From a virus, in the IMG/VR virus record IMGVR_UViG_3300046167_000420, positions 1 to 32,522 of that record: DNA of 32,522 nucleotides. One strand, given 5' to 3'. A model generated the notes under the pieces. The model was not told where the DNA came from. It did no database searches and was given only the letters and a program-made list of their open reading frames with translations. Shown here piece by piece: positions 26,764-32,522 of this stretch. A program made the translations under genes and the position numbers. The number at the start of each line of letters is the position of its first letter. Position 1 is the first letter of the stretch.

Positions 26764-28308
26764 CTACTCCAACTGTTGCGGTGCAGCTCCCATTCCAGCT
26801 TGTTGCTGTTGTGACATTTGCTGCATCATTGCAACTATTTCTTTACGCTCTGATTCGTCACGAATCAAGTTATCTGGTACACCAAATTTTTTCGCAAGAT
26901 ATGCAGCAGCTTCTTCTGAGTTAACCAGAACCTGTGTCATCTCTGGCCCGAAGGCAGATTGAGCAAGCTCCATGAAGCGAGAAATAGACGTAATATCAGA
27001 GTTTGCTTGAGCTTGAGCTAGTGGAGAAATAGATCGAACCTTAACCTCTCTGCCGTTCACTGTTGGTAGATCAATGCGCCCCTGCTTTTTCAAGATATAG
27101 ATTACTCGTTGCAGTACAGGCTGTACCAACTCAGCTTGCAATCGACCGAACGCAGAGCCCACACGCCGTGAAAGGTCTGCCATTCGCTCAGCAACCTCTG
27201 TAGCAGAGGCGGGGGTGCGATCTGGATTGCCAAGCATATCATTGTATAAAGCGCGCTTAATGTTCAGTCGCATATCTGACAGTATCAACTGTGCAACATC
27301 AAAGTTTCCCGCAGCTTGTATCGGCTGCAAGCCAGAAGAGCCCATCGCCTTTGGTATAATCGTTCCCGGTACAAGGTTAATAGTATCAGGATTAATTACG
27401 CCATCATCTTCCATTTGATAAATGCCAGAGATTGACATCTGTGCATTCTCAAGAATTAACTCAATGGTAAGATTAGTGGTCTTGATCGCAGACAAAGCAT
27501 TAATTAACGGGCCACGGCCATAGACTTCACCAGCGCATTTAGACCAGCGGAAGCATATAAACGGGTTTGAGCCTATTCCTTTCATCTCTTTCGAGTACAC
27601 CACACACTTAGTTGTCATGCAGATAGCATAGCTAACATAGGCTTCTTCGTTTAACTTACTGTAATCACGACAAACAATTTCAAGGATGGTTGTTGTTTTT
27701 TCAGGAGAGTTCTGCACTTGGTTCATTAAGTCAGGTGGCATCTGGGCCTTGGGGTACAAAACCATAATCTGACCAAACTTAATGTTCTTCCGCTCACGGA
27801 ATACATGATCAATTTTATCGTCAGGCCCGGTATCCAGAACGACATGTGGCAAAGGAATAGCCGAAAAGCTAACGGGACTTATAGCATCGCCTTCTTCACA
27901 AACAAGAATACCAGTGCCTACAGCTAAATCCATGAAGGACTCATGCACTTCTTGAGAGAAGTTAGAGTTCTGTATCACCTCAAAGACGTAATCAGTTACA
28001 TCATCAAGATCATTGTTAACTGCATCGCGTTGTTCTTTTGGTATCTCAGACCCTGCGGTAAGGTCAGCCCACCTAGCAAAGTTAGGAACGAGACCAGACT
28101 GCAATCTAGACGCAAATTCTTGAACGCCAACTACGGCTGTTTCGTCGAAGATTCGATCATCTCGCCGCTGTCCAGTTGCCTCGTAATAAAAAGATTCGCG
28201 CTGTGGTAGCGCATACTCATAACACTCGTCGAACAGCGGAACAAAGTTTTCACGTTTTGCTTTTGCCGAGTCGTACAGCTTCATATACTTCTGCGCTACA
28301 TTATCCAT
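26764..28308 (-). CDS. Portal (head-tail connector) protein
   Basis: A 514-aa protein of the T7 gp8 / podoviral head-tail connector type. The N-terminus has the KRENFVPLFDECYEYALPQR motif, then RDDRIFDETAVVGVQEFASR and LQSGLVP. Mid-protein GRGPLINALSAIKTTNLTIE is typical of the family. ASATEVAERMADLSRRVGSA and QPVLQRVIYILKK form the crown-side helices. The C-terminus is Gln-rich (QQMSQQQQAGMGAAPQQ). Twelve copies form the DNA-entry ring. TAATG overlap with the upstream coiled-coil gene. Confidence 0.92.
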   Translation of the reverse strand: MDNVAQKYMKLYDSAKAKRENFVPLFDECYEYALPQRESFYYEATGQRRDDRIFDETAVVGVQEFASRLQSGLVPNFARWADLTAGSEIPKEQRDAVNNDLDDVTDYVFEVIQNSNFSQEVHESFMDLAVGTGILVCEEGDAISPVSFSAIPLPHVVLDTGPDDKIDHVFRERKNIKFGQIMVLYPKAQMPPDLMNQVQNSPEKTTTILEIVCRDYSKLNEEAYVSYAICMTTKCVVYSKEMKGIGSNPFICFRWSKCAGEVYGRGPLINALSAIKTTNLTIELILENAQMSISGIYQMEDDGVINPDTINLVPGTIIPKAMGSSGLQPIQAAGNFDVAQLILSDMRLNIKRALYNDMLGNPDRTPASATEVAERMADLSRRVGSAFGRLQAELVQPVLQRVIYILKKQGRIDLPTVNGREVKVRSISPLAQAQANSDITSISRFMELAQSAFGPEMTQVLVNSEEAAAYLAKKFGVPDNLIRDESERKEIVAMMQQMSQQQQAGMGAAPQQLE

Positions 28309-28892
28309 TAGCTAGCAAACCTATCATAATAACCTATGCCACCACCAAGTCCTGTAATCAAACTGCGGCGACTGCGTGAACCAGATCGACGAGAAGCGCG
28401 ACCTCTTGTTGCTATTGAACCAAATTTTGAAATTCGCTGTTGACGTTGAGCGGCCATACTTATTGCAGGACCTTTTTCTTTTTGCGCTTCTGCTTCTTCA
28501 GTCTGTTTTTTCATATAAGATTGTTGACTTGCAATTAAACTTTTTTGATTTTCTTGCAAAGCCTTTATCAGCGCAAGGGTCTCTTCTCGTTCTTTTGCAG
28601 CGGCTGCTGAAAGACCTTCAGTTGCTGAAAGACCTTCAGTTTTATTTACTTCTTCTTGAAGAGTTACAGTTTTATTTAGTTCCTCTTGACGTTTAGCCTC
28701 TTGCTCAGCCTTGTAGATTTCTATGGCTTCCGCTTTAGCTGCTTCAATTGCTGCTTTTTGCGCCGCTTCTGCCTCCGCTTGCGCTGCTGCTTTTGCTTCT
28801 GCGGCTGCCGCCTCTTGCTTAGCCTGCTCAGCTGCTGTTTGTTCAGCTGCTTGTTGAGCTGCTTGAGAACTACCTTTACTCTTAAAGCACAT
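28308..28892 (-). CDS. Ala/Glu-rich coiled-coil protein between terminase and portal (194 aa)
   Basis: Residues 8-80 are almost entirely Ala, Glu, Gln and Lys, a long helix or coiled coil (QAEAEAAQKAAIEAAKAEA). An 18-bp tandem duplication yields TEGLSATEGLSA near residue 90. A second helix follows, then a basic C-terminal region (RASRRSGSRSRRSLITGLGG) ending GYYDRFAS. Such proteins sit next to portal genes in many marine podoviruses and are probably minor head or portal-associated proteins. The basic tail could contact DNA. AAAGGAGAG precedes the start; the stop overlaps the portal start by one base. Confidence 0.65.
   Translation of the reverse strand: MCFKSKGSSQAAQQAAEQTAAEQAKQEAAAAEAKAAAQAEAEAAQKAAIEAAKAEAIEIYKAEQEAKRQEELNKTVTLQEEVNKTEGLSATEGLSAAAAKEREETLALIKALQENQKSLIASQQSYMKKQTEEAEAQKEKGPAISMAAQRQQRISKFGSIATRGRASRRSGSRSRRSLITGLGGGIGYYDRFAS
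28606..28641 (-). repeat. 18-bp tandem duplication in the coiled-coil gene
   Basis: GCTGAAAGACCTTCAGTT (plus strand) occurs at 28606-28623 and 28624-28641 with no mismatch. It is in frame and adds six residues. Perfect identity suggests a recent slippage or recombination event. Confidence 0.9.
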
Positions 28893-28941
28893 ATAAACTC
28901 TCCTTTCCTTTGTCTCTGCATATTCACAGAATCAAAATAAA

Positions 28942-28956
28942 ATCAACGCACAATTA
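28942..28956 (-). promoter_or_regulatory. 15-mer at stop codon, copy 2, with overlapping TATAAT
   Basis: TAATTGTGCGTTGAT starts with the large terminase stop codon and is identical to 14414-14400. Here the bases just upstream complete a TATAAT (28958-28953), and TAGGCA lies 17 bp further upstream as a poor -35. The following 60-bp gap precedes the head gene block. A late internal promoter is possible. Confidence 0.35.
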
Positions 28957-30474
28957 TATTCTGGACCAAAGACCCTGCCTACGCTGAGGTCTTTTCTTTG
29001 CAAATACATCAAACGAGCGGCCGGCAACAGTAGGCTGCGCTGGTTTTTGGCTGTTCATTAGCGCCCTGCCTTCACCAGCACCCAGCATCATGTACTGTAG
29101 TGCATCGTGAATGTGCGAATACATATTCTTATCTGGCTTATCGGCGTACCGTTCGCCCGAAACTTCCATGCGTTTATACTGATAGCCACCCTCGAAGCCT
29201 TTAATTAGCTGCTGACATCTGGGGTCTATCAAGAAGGCGGCTTTACCATCGCTCATTTTCTGTAGCTGGGACGCAACAGATTCAAGGCGCAAGTCAACTG
29301 AGTTAGAAGGGGCTGGGAACGCTCGTAAACCAGCACCTCGAAGTATATGGAACGGGGTGGTCTCGTCGGTTTGAGCGCGAAAGTCACCAGCAGGGTCGCC
29401 GTAGATAAATACTTCTGAGCATTCTGAAAAGCGTGTGGAAAGTTCTTCACGAAGCACCTCAGCAAAGCGTACAATACCCATATCAAACGCAACAAGCTCG
29501 GCTTGCACTAGCCATCGCCCTCGAACCTTCTGACCAATCGTAGCGGCTGGGGTAAGTCCAAAGTCTAAGCCAACATATACAGGTAATCCCGCAGCAATCG
29601 GCACTTCTTCCTTAGCAACGTGCATATCTCTAGCAAACATTTGGTAAATAGGCTTACCATCTTGAATAGAGCCAAGCTTATTCATCACATAAACGTCTAT
29701 CCAGCTCTTAGTCTTACCACGAATAAGGTTAGAATAGTAATCTTTTCGCATGTACTTAGCGTTTTCTGCGGCTTTGCTGGATTTATAATCCGCTACTTCG
29801 CCTTCATCATCTTGAACCTCTATCATCGCTGGTGGCTGCGTATAGAAAGACCAGTTGTCTGGCTTAACCAACATCCTCGCTTGCTCTCGCGGTATATGAT
29901 CTGGGATGGGAACCTCACCCGACATAATCGGCCACCAATGATCTTCCTCTGGCGCGTTGGTGTCAGCAATTACGCCCGTCCATGTAGCGCCGCCATCACG
30001 CATAGAAGGAAAACGCCCAACCCTCATGGTGCAAGCATCAATAATTGACTTGGGAACTTCCCTCGCCTCGTTAATCCAGATGCCAGTAAGCTCTAAGGAA
30101 AGAAGTTTCTTAACATCTTCGGGTCGATCAAGAGCTAAGAAGATCACCTCAAGCTCTAGGTCGCCTTTTTTAATGTTGTGGGTGTATGGGACTGACCATG
30201 TGAACCTACCCCAATCAGATTCTGGAAACCAATCAAGCCAAGTCTTAATGGTTGTGGTCTTTAGCTGTGGGTTTGTGTTCCGAATGATCGCCCATCGGCT
30301 ACGGCGCAATCCATTCTTGTTGGGCTCTTGCGCTAGTGCGCGGCGGAATATCTCAACACAGCAGGAAACAGACTTACCAGAACCTACTGGACCTCTTATG
30401 CCACGAAAGAAGGTGTTATCCTTCATAAACGCCTTAACCACTGCGCCATCTGGCTTGTACTTGAAGTCAGCCAT
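28954..30474 (-). CDS. terL: Terminase large subunit
   Basis: A 506-aa packaging motor. Walker A is GPVGSGKS (residues 28-35) and Walker B lies in LTGIWINEARE with catalytic Glu136. The C-terminal RNase-H-like nuclease shows VGLDFGLTPAA (Asp304), IYGDPAGD (Asp360) and a final acidic His/Asp region YSHIHDALQYMMLG. It cuts concatemeric DNA and pumps it through the portal with the small subunit encoded at 72-452. The start overlaps the upstream 107-aa gene by 8 bp. Length is normal and no defect was seen. Confidence 0.95.
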   Translation of the reverse strand: MADFKYKPDGAVVKAFMKDNTFFRGIRGPVGSGKSVSCCVEIFRRALAQEPNKNGLRRSRWAIIRNTNPQLKTTTIKTWLDWFPESDWGRFTWSVPYTHNIKKGDLELEVIFLALDRPEDVKKLLSLELTGIWINEAREVPKSIIDACTMRVGRFPSMRDGGATWTGVIADTNAPEEDHWWPIMSGEVPIPDHIPREQARMLVKPDNWSFYTQPPAMIEVQDDEGEVADYKSSKAAENAKYMRKDYYSNLIRGKTKSWIDVYVMNKLGSIQDGKPIYQMFARDMHVAKEEVPIAAGLPVYVGLDFGLTPAATIGQKVRGRWLVQAELVAFDMGIVRFAEVLREELSTRFSECSEVFIYGDPAGDFRAQTDETTPFHILRGAGLRAFPAPSNSVDLRLESVASQLQKMSDGKAAFLIDPRCQQLIKGFEGGYQYKRMEVSGERYADKPDKNMYSHIHDALQYMMLGAGEGRALMNSQKPAQPTVAGRSFDVFAKKRPQRRQGLWSRI

Positions 30475-30790
30475 CAGGTTTTAACAAACTTTTCTTAGAA
30501 GCCCCGCCAGACTTACTTCTTTTTTTAGCGGCATCTACTGCATTAGAAATAGAATCAAATCTAGGAAACTTTTTTCCCGTCCTTTGCTCGTAGGAAAACG
30601 CTTCATTCCAAGCCTTATCGCCAGAAAGAAACTGAGGCTTTCCTGTTTCAGAATCAAACCATATTTGAGGTATATTCCAAGCGCTTCCCTCTGGTGAGCT
30701 TTCGCTGGCAAGGTACTCAGTGGCTTGCCTTCCCCCGGGCAAGCTAATCTTTTTATGTTTTCTGGGATCAAAGGGGATTAAATCTGCCAT
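30467..30790 (-). CDS. Hypothetical protein upstream of large terminase (107 aa)
   Basis: A 107-aa protein: MADLIPFDPRKHKKISLPGG, then RQATEYLASESSPEGSAWNI, WFDSETGKPQFLSGDKAWNE and AFSYEQRTGKKFPRF. It has a conserved look (many Trp, Phe and Gly) and a Lys/Ser-rich tail. Similar proteins precede terL in related phages as far as I recall, but no function is known. Coupled on both sides (one-base overlap with the 66-aa gene, eight bases with terL). Confidence 0.65.
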   Translation of the reverse strand: MADLIPFDPRKHKKISLPGGRQATEYLASESSPEGSAWNIPQIWFDSETGKPQFLSGDKAWNEAFSYEQRTGKKFPRFDSISNAVDAAKKRSKSGGASKKSLLKPDG

Positions 30791-30990
30791 TACCTTAGTC
30801 CTTTGTCTACACCAAACTTAATCATGCGCTCCACGACCTCAGGGCCGATACTCTCAATGAGCTTGTCACACTCTTTGTCTGTAACAAAAGACTTACCGTG
30901 CTTTGCCTCAACATAGGCAAACTCAGTCTTCCGAACTATGCCACGAAGCAACTCTAGCTCCATTGGCTTTAAGGTACTGATAAAGCTCAC
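30790..30990 (-). CDS. Hypothetical protein (66 aa), GTG start
   Basis: The frame opens with GTG at 30990 overlapping the previous stop (GTGA). An internal ATG at residue 10 is an alternative. The product is mostly helical: LKPMELELLRGIVRKTEFAY followed by DKECDKLIESIGPEVVERMI. Unlike its neighbours it is not strongly basic. No family recognised. Confidence 0.6.
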   Translation of the reverse strand: MSFISTLKPMELELLRGIVRKTEFAYVEAKHGKSFVTDKECDKLIESIGPEVVERMIKFGVDKGLR

Positions 30991-31091
30991 TTCTTCTTAA
31001 CCTTCACTGGCTTAGGCTTCTTTGTTGCGGCGGCTGCGGCTTTCATACCAGCCTTGGTGTACGGATATTTCTTACCAGCTACGTTAGGCAT
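30987..31091 (-). CDS. Tiny basic protein (34 aa)
   Basis: I choose the ATG at 31091, preceded by AAGGAAG. The frame extends further upstream but without initiation signals and over the neighbouring gene. The product MPNVAGKKYPYTKAGMKAAA ends in KKPKPVKVKKK. The VAGKKYPYTxAG motif is one I recall from small proteins of many phages. Highly basic; DNA or RNA contact is a guess. Overlaps genes on both sides. Confidence 0.55.
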   Translation of the reverse strand: MPNVAGKKYPYTKAGMKAAAAATKKPKPVKVKKK

Positions 31092-31323
31092 TGCGATACT
31101 TCCTTGTTTTCTTGGCAATGGATTTGGGCTGAGCAACGAACTGCTTACCCTTGGCCTTACCTTTGCGTTTAGCTGCGGTTGTTGCAGCATACTCGGAGCT
31201 TGTCAGGGCTTTAATCGCCTTCTCTGGAAGATAACGCTCGCCCGTCTCGCTAGATTTCTTGCCAGACTTAGTGCGCCACTTCTGTTTGCCCCAATTAATA
31301 AGGGACTTTTGAGGAGCCTTCAT
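31084..31323 (-). CDS. DUF5872-like small basic protein (79 aa)
   Basis: A 79-aa protein with the motif WGKQKWRTKSGKKSSETGER followed by YLPEKAIKALTSSEYAATTA and KQFVAQPKSIAKKTRKYR. I recall this pattern from DUF5872-type proteins in phages and large DNA viruses of algae (not checked). Very basic, probably nucleic-acid binding. ATGA overlap with the upstream 55-aa gene and 8 bp with the downstream 34-aa gene. Confidence 0.65.
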   Translation of the reverse strand: MKAPQKSLINWGKQKWRTKSGKKSSETGERYLPEKAIKALTSSEYAATTAAKRKGKAKGKQFVAQPKSIAKKTRKYRNA

Positions 31324-31487
31324 TTGTATCCACCCCCAGCTGCCTTGTATCTCTTAGCAAGTAGCTGCGCCTTACGAGCCGACCACTTCCCAGCCGCCGT
31401 TCCCTGCACATTCGCGGCTTTGATCCGCTTGAACAAGGTCTTCCTCATGCCCGGTTTGGTATAATTACCCGCTGCGTTTACTGCCAT
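31320..31487 (-). CDS. Small basic protein with WSARKAQLLAKRYK motif (55 aa)
   Basis: I choose the ATG at 31487, preceded by AAGGCTAAGG; the frame upstream of it lies inside the 83-aa gene. The product has KPGMRKTLFKRIKAANVQGT, AAGKWSARKAQLLAKRYKAA and ends GGGYK. The GxWSARKAQLLAxxYKxxGGGY motif is conserved in phage and giant-virus proteins as far as I remember. In this phage it sits next to the 79-aa protein as two genes. Basic; unknown function. Confidence 0.65.
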   Translation of the reverse strand: MAVNAAGNYTKPGMRKTLFKRIKAANVQGTAAGKWSARKAQLLAKRYKAAGGGYK

Positions 31488-31716
31488 TTGCCTTAGCCTT
31501 AGCTTTCTTCTTAGGCTTAGAAAAAGCCTCATTAACATCTGGCGTAGATGGATCATCACCTACTAAACGACCATTGGTCTTGCGGGTACGGGTGGGGTCA
31601 TCACCTTCTACTAAACGCCGGGAGGACGCGTTGCGCGTTTTACCGCTGTAGGTTGTACCCGCAAGCTCGTGGGTGTCGCCTGTATAAAGCTCACCGCTAG
31701 TTAAATACCATGCCAT
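31465..31716 (-). CDS. Hypothetical protein (83 aa)
   Basis: An 83-aa protein starting MAWYLTSGELYTGDTHELAG, with TYSGKTRNASSRRLVEGDDP. A near-repeat gives RLVEGDDPTRTRK and RLVGDDPSTPD about 15 residues apart, and the C-terminus is Lys-rich (FSKPKKKAKAKANGSKR). The YTGDTHELxGxTYSGxTR start resembles small phage proteins I have seen near terminase genes. Start overlaps the upstream stop by one base; the end overlaps the 55-aa gene by 23 bp. Confidence 0.6.
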   Translation of the reverse strand: MAWYLTSGELYTGDTHELAGTTYSGKTRNASSRRLVEGDDPTRTRKTNGRLVGDDPSTPDVNEAFSKPKKKAKAKANGSKRSG

Positions 31717-31913
31717 TATTTCTTCTTCCCTTTTCCGTAACGAAGCTCTCTGTCTTTAGCGCCACGCTTAAATAACGTCTTTGCTTCCGTACCAGCCTTC
31801 GCATCTAAAAGCGCTCCAAATTTACCAGCGGCCTCAACAGGGGTGAGAACCCCCTTTGCAACCTGACCTAAAATCTTGAGAACTACAGGAGGCATCTTGC
31901 TCTGCTCTGACAT
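31716..31913 (-). CDS. Small basic hypothetical protein (65 aa)
   Basis: The frame is open from 31973, but the ATG at 31913 lies just after the upstream stop and 7 nt after AAGGG, so I choose it. The product reads MSEQSKMPPVVLKILGQVAK, then GVLTPVEAAGKFGALLDAKA and ends in a basic tail RYGKGKKK. Helical and positively charged at the end. No family recognised. Confidence 0.55.
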   Translation of the reverse strand: MSEQSKMPPVVLKILGQVAKGVLTPVEAAGKFGALLDAKAGTEAKTLFKRGAKDRELRYGKGKKK

Positions 31914-31917
31914 CTCT

Positions 31918-32214
31918 CTATCCCTTCTTAGCTTTGTTACGGGCACTAATGGACGCAGCTTTCTTCTTTGCATCAGCTTTGGACGAAGCGCCCCATGCCT
32001 TTAAGCTGAGAAGAAGACGGGTGGGTTTGCCCTTGGCATCACGCTCGGGCCCCTTCATACCACCCATCCTCGCAAGGAAAGAAGCACGGCGGGGATTGTC
32101 ACCGCTCTTAACAGGAGCCTTCAACGTACCCTTCTTGTAAGAGGCACGGCCCTTGGCATTCAAACCACCCTTGGGGTTCTTGCCCTCTTTCCTTGTCCAA
32201 GCTGCTGTCTTCAT
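31918..32214 (-). CDS. DUF6321-like small basic protein (98 aa)
   Basis: A 98-aa protein: MKTAAWTRKEGKNPKGGLNA, KGRASY and SGDNPRRASFLARMGGMKGP, then RDAKGKPTRLLLSLKAWGAS with a Lys/Ala-rich tail. The AWxRKEGKNPxGGLNxKGRASY and RxSFxARMxGMxGP motifs recall DUF6321 proteins of aquatic phages (from memory). About a quarter of residues are Lys or Arg. AGGG precedes the ATG. It is the first gene after the small terminase, from which it is separated by 140 non-coding bases (32215-32354) rich in G runs. Confidence 0.65.
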   Translation of the reverse strand: MKTAAWTRKEGKNPKGGLNAKGRASYKKGTLKAPVKSGDNPRRASFLARMGGMKGPERDAKGKPTRLLLSLKAWGASSKADAKKKAASISARNKAKKG

Positions 32215-32283
32215 AATCGTACCCTATACCAGAAAAATATTTGCAGAGGCGAGCTTTTTTTAACTATCACTAGAGTGAGGGAC

Positions 32284-32522
32284 CACTAGCTAACATAGTA
32301 CCGCCAGTTTTTAACCCCCTACCCCCTGTGTCAGCAATTCTACTCCTCTTTTACCTAGCCAAGATCTATCTGCACCTTGATGTCACCAGCTACCTGTACC
32401 TGTGACCTGTCTATCGGCTTGTACCCAGCTCGGTCCAGTAAATCCTTGCTCGCTTCTAGCTGAACGTACTCTGACTTGGCGCCCATGGCTAGCCTTCTCA
32501 CCGTCCCAGCGGCTAGGGTAGC
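32284..32522. repeat. Terminal direct repeat, right copy (contig overlap)
   Basis: Second copy of bases 1-239, differing only at 32478 (G for A at 195). The junction falls next to a short direct repeat: CACTAG occurs at 32267-32280 (tcactagagtga) and again at 32284. Interpreted as assembly overlap of a circular map. Confidence 0.95.
32355..32522 (-). CDS. Terminase small subunit, partial second copy (C-terminal 55 codons)
   Basis: This is the same gene as 72-452, cut by the window edge. It covers about residues 72-126 and the stop codon, with the synonymous GCC codon for Ala86. It is not a second gene but the overlap of the circular sequence. Confidence 0.9.
   Translation of the reverse strand, partial: ATLAAGTVRRLAMGAKSEYVQLEASKDLLDRAGYKPIDRSQVQVAGDIKVQIDLG

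Noticed and set aside
32220-32270. Plus-strand terminator (GAGGCGAGC followed by seven T)
   Set aside because: No stable stem precedes the T-run, and there is no plus-strand gene upstream to terminate.
31987-32280. Host-derived histone-like protein
   Set aside because: The 98-aa protein is Lys/Ala-rich, but its AWxRKEGKNP and ARMGGM motifs fit a small phage family better than histone H1-like tails.
1-32522. tRNA genes, CRISPR arrays or insertion sequences
   Set aside because: No cloverleaf-like pattern with T-loop consensus, no spaced repeat array other than the fibre repeats, and no transposase motif were seen on reading through the window.

Overview
The window is a complete genome of a small podovirus-type (short-tailed, T7-like virion) bacteriophage, opened at an arbitrary point. 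Bases 1-239 recur at 32284-32522 with a single synonymous mismatch inside the small terminase gene, so the non-redundant circle or unit genome is about 32,283 bp. The architecture and the small accessory proteins (DUF932, ERF, YqaJ, the Lys-rich small proteins and DUF7483/LamG-like tail proteins, all recognised from memory of families) suggest a marine phage of a Gram-negative host. The host cannot be assigned from the sequence. No integrase, tRNA, CRISPR array or insertion sequence was seen.

Layout. A divergent control region (453-903) separates a rightward early operon (904-7303) from a leftward late operon. The late operon starts with the small terminase gene (452 to 72), crosses the contig joint and runs from 32214 down to 7428. 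The control region holds palindromes, two TTGACA boxes facing apart, a 23-nt mirror-symmetric homopurine tract and a structured leader with a long-range stem plus two hairpins.

Early operon: many small genes of unknown function, a DUF932 protein, zinc-knuckle proteins, two HTH regulators overlapping in different frames, a RuvC-like resolvase, a YqaJ-type exonuclease, an ERF annealing protein, an SSB-like protein, a terminator, and a two-domain DNA-binding protein with a nested ORF in its linker. No DNA polymerase, primase, helicase or RNA polymerase was found anywhere, so replication and transcription appear to use host enzymes plus a recombination module.

Late operon in transcription order: small terminase; a chain of tightly overlapping small, mostly very basic proteins; large terminase; an Ala/Glu-rich coiled-coil protein; portal; a Bbp19-like protein; scaffold; a T7 gp13-like acyltransferase-fold protein; major capsid protein followed by a terminator (as in T7); tail tubular proteins A and B; three internal/ejection proteins, the last with a HEXXH metallopeptidase motif; tail fibre; LamG/DUF7483 tail protein; tail-chaperone-like protein; then a lysis cassette (XhlA-like, a 57-aa secreted Cys protein, a membrane protein, a 49-aa protein, holin, M15 endolysin). 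Both host-recognition genes carry an apparent 1-nt frame disruption at a short homopolymer (13291-13294 and 10180-10182). Each is either a sequencing indel or a frameshift signal.

Several real genes are short and easily missed (1387-1473, 2626-2802, 6771-6917, 8451-8600, 9065-9238, 30987-31091). All functional calls rest on motif reading and remembered family features; no database search was run.
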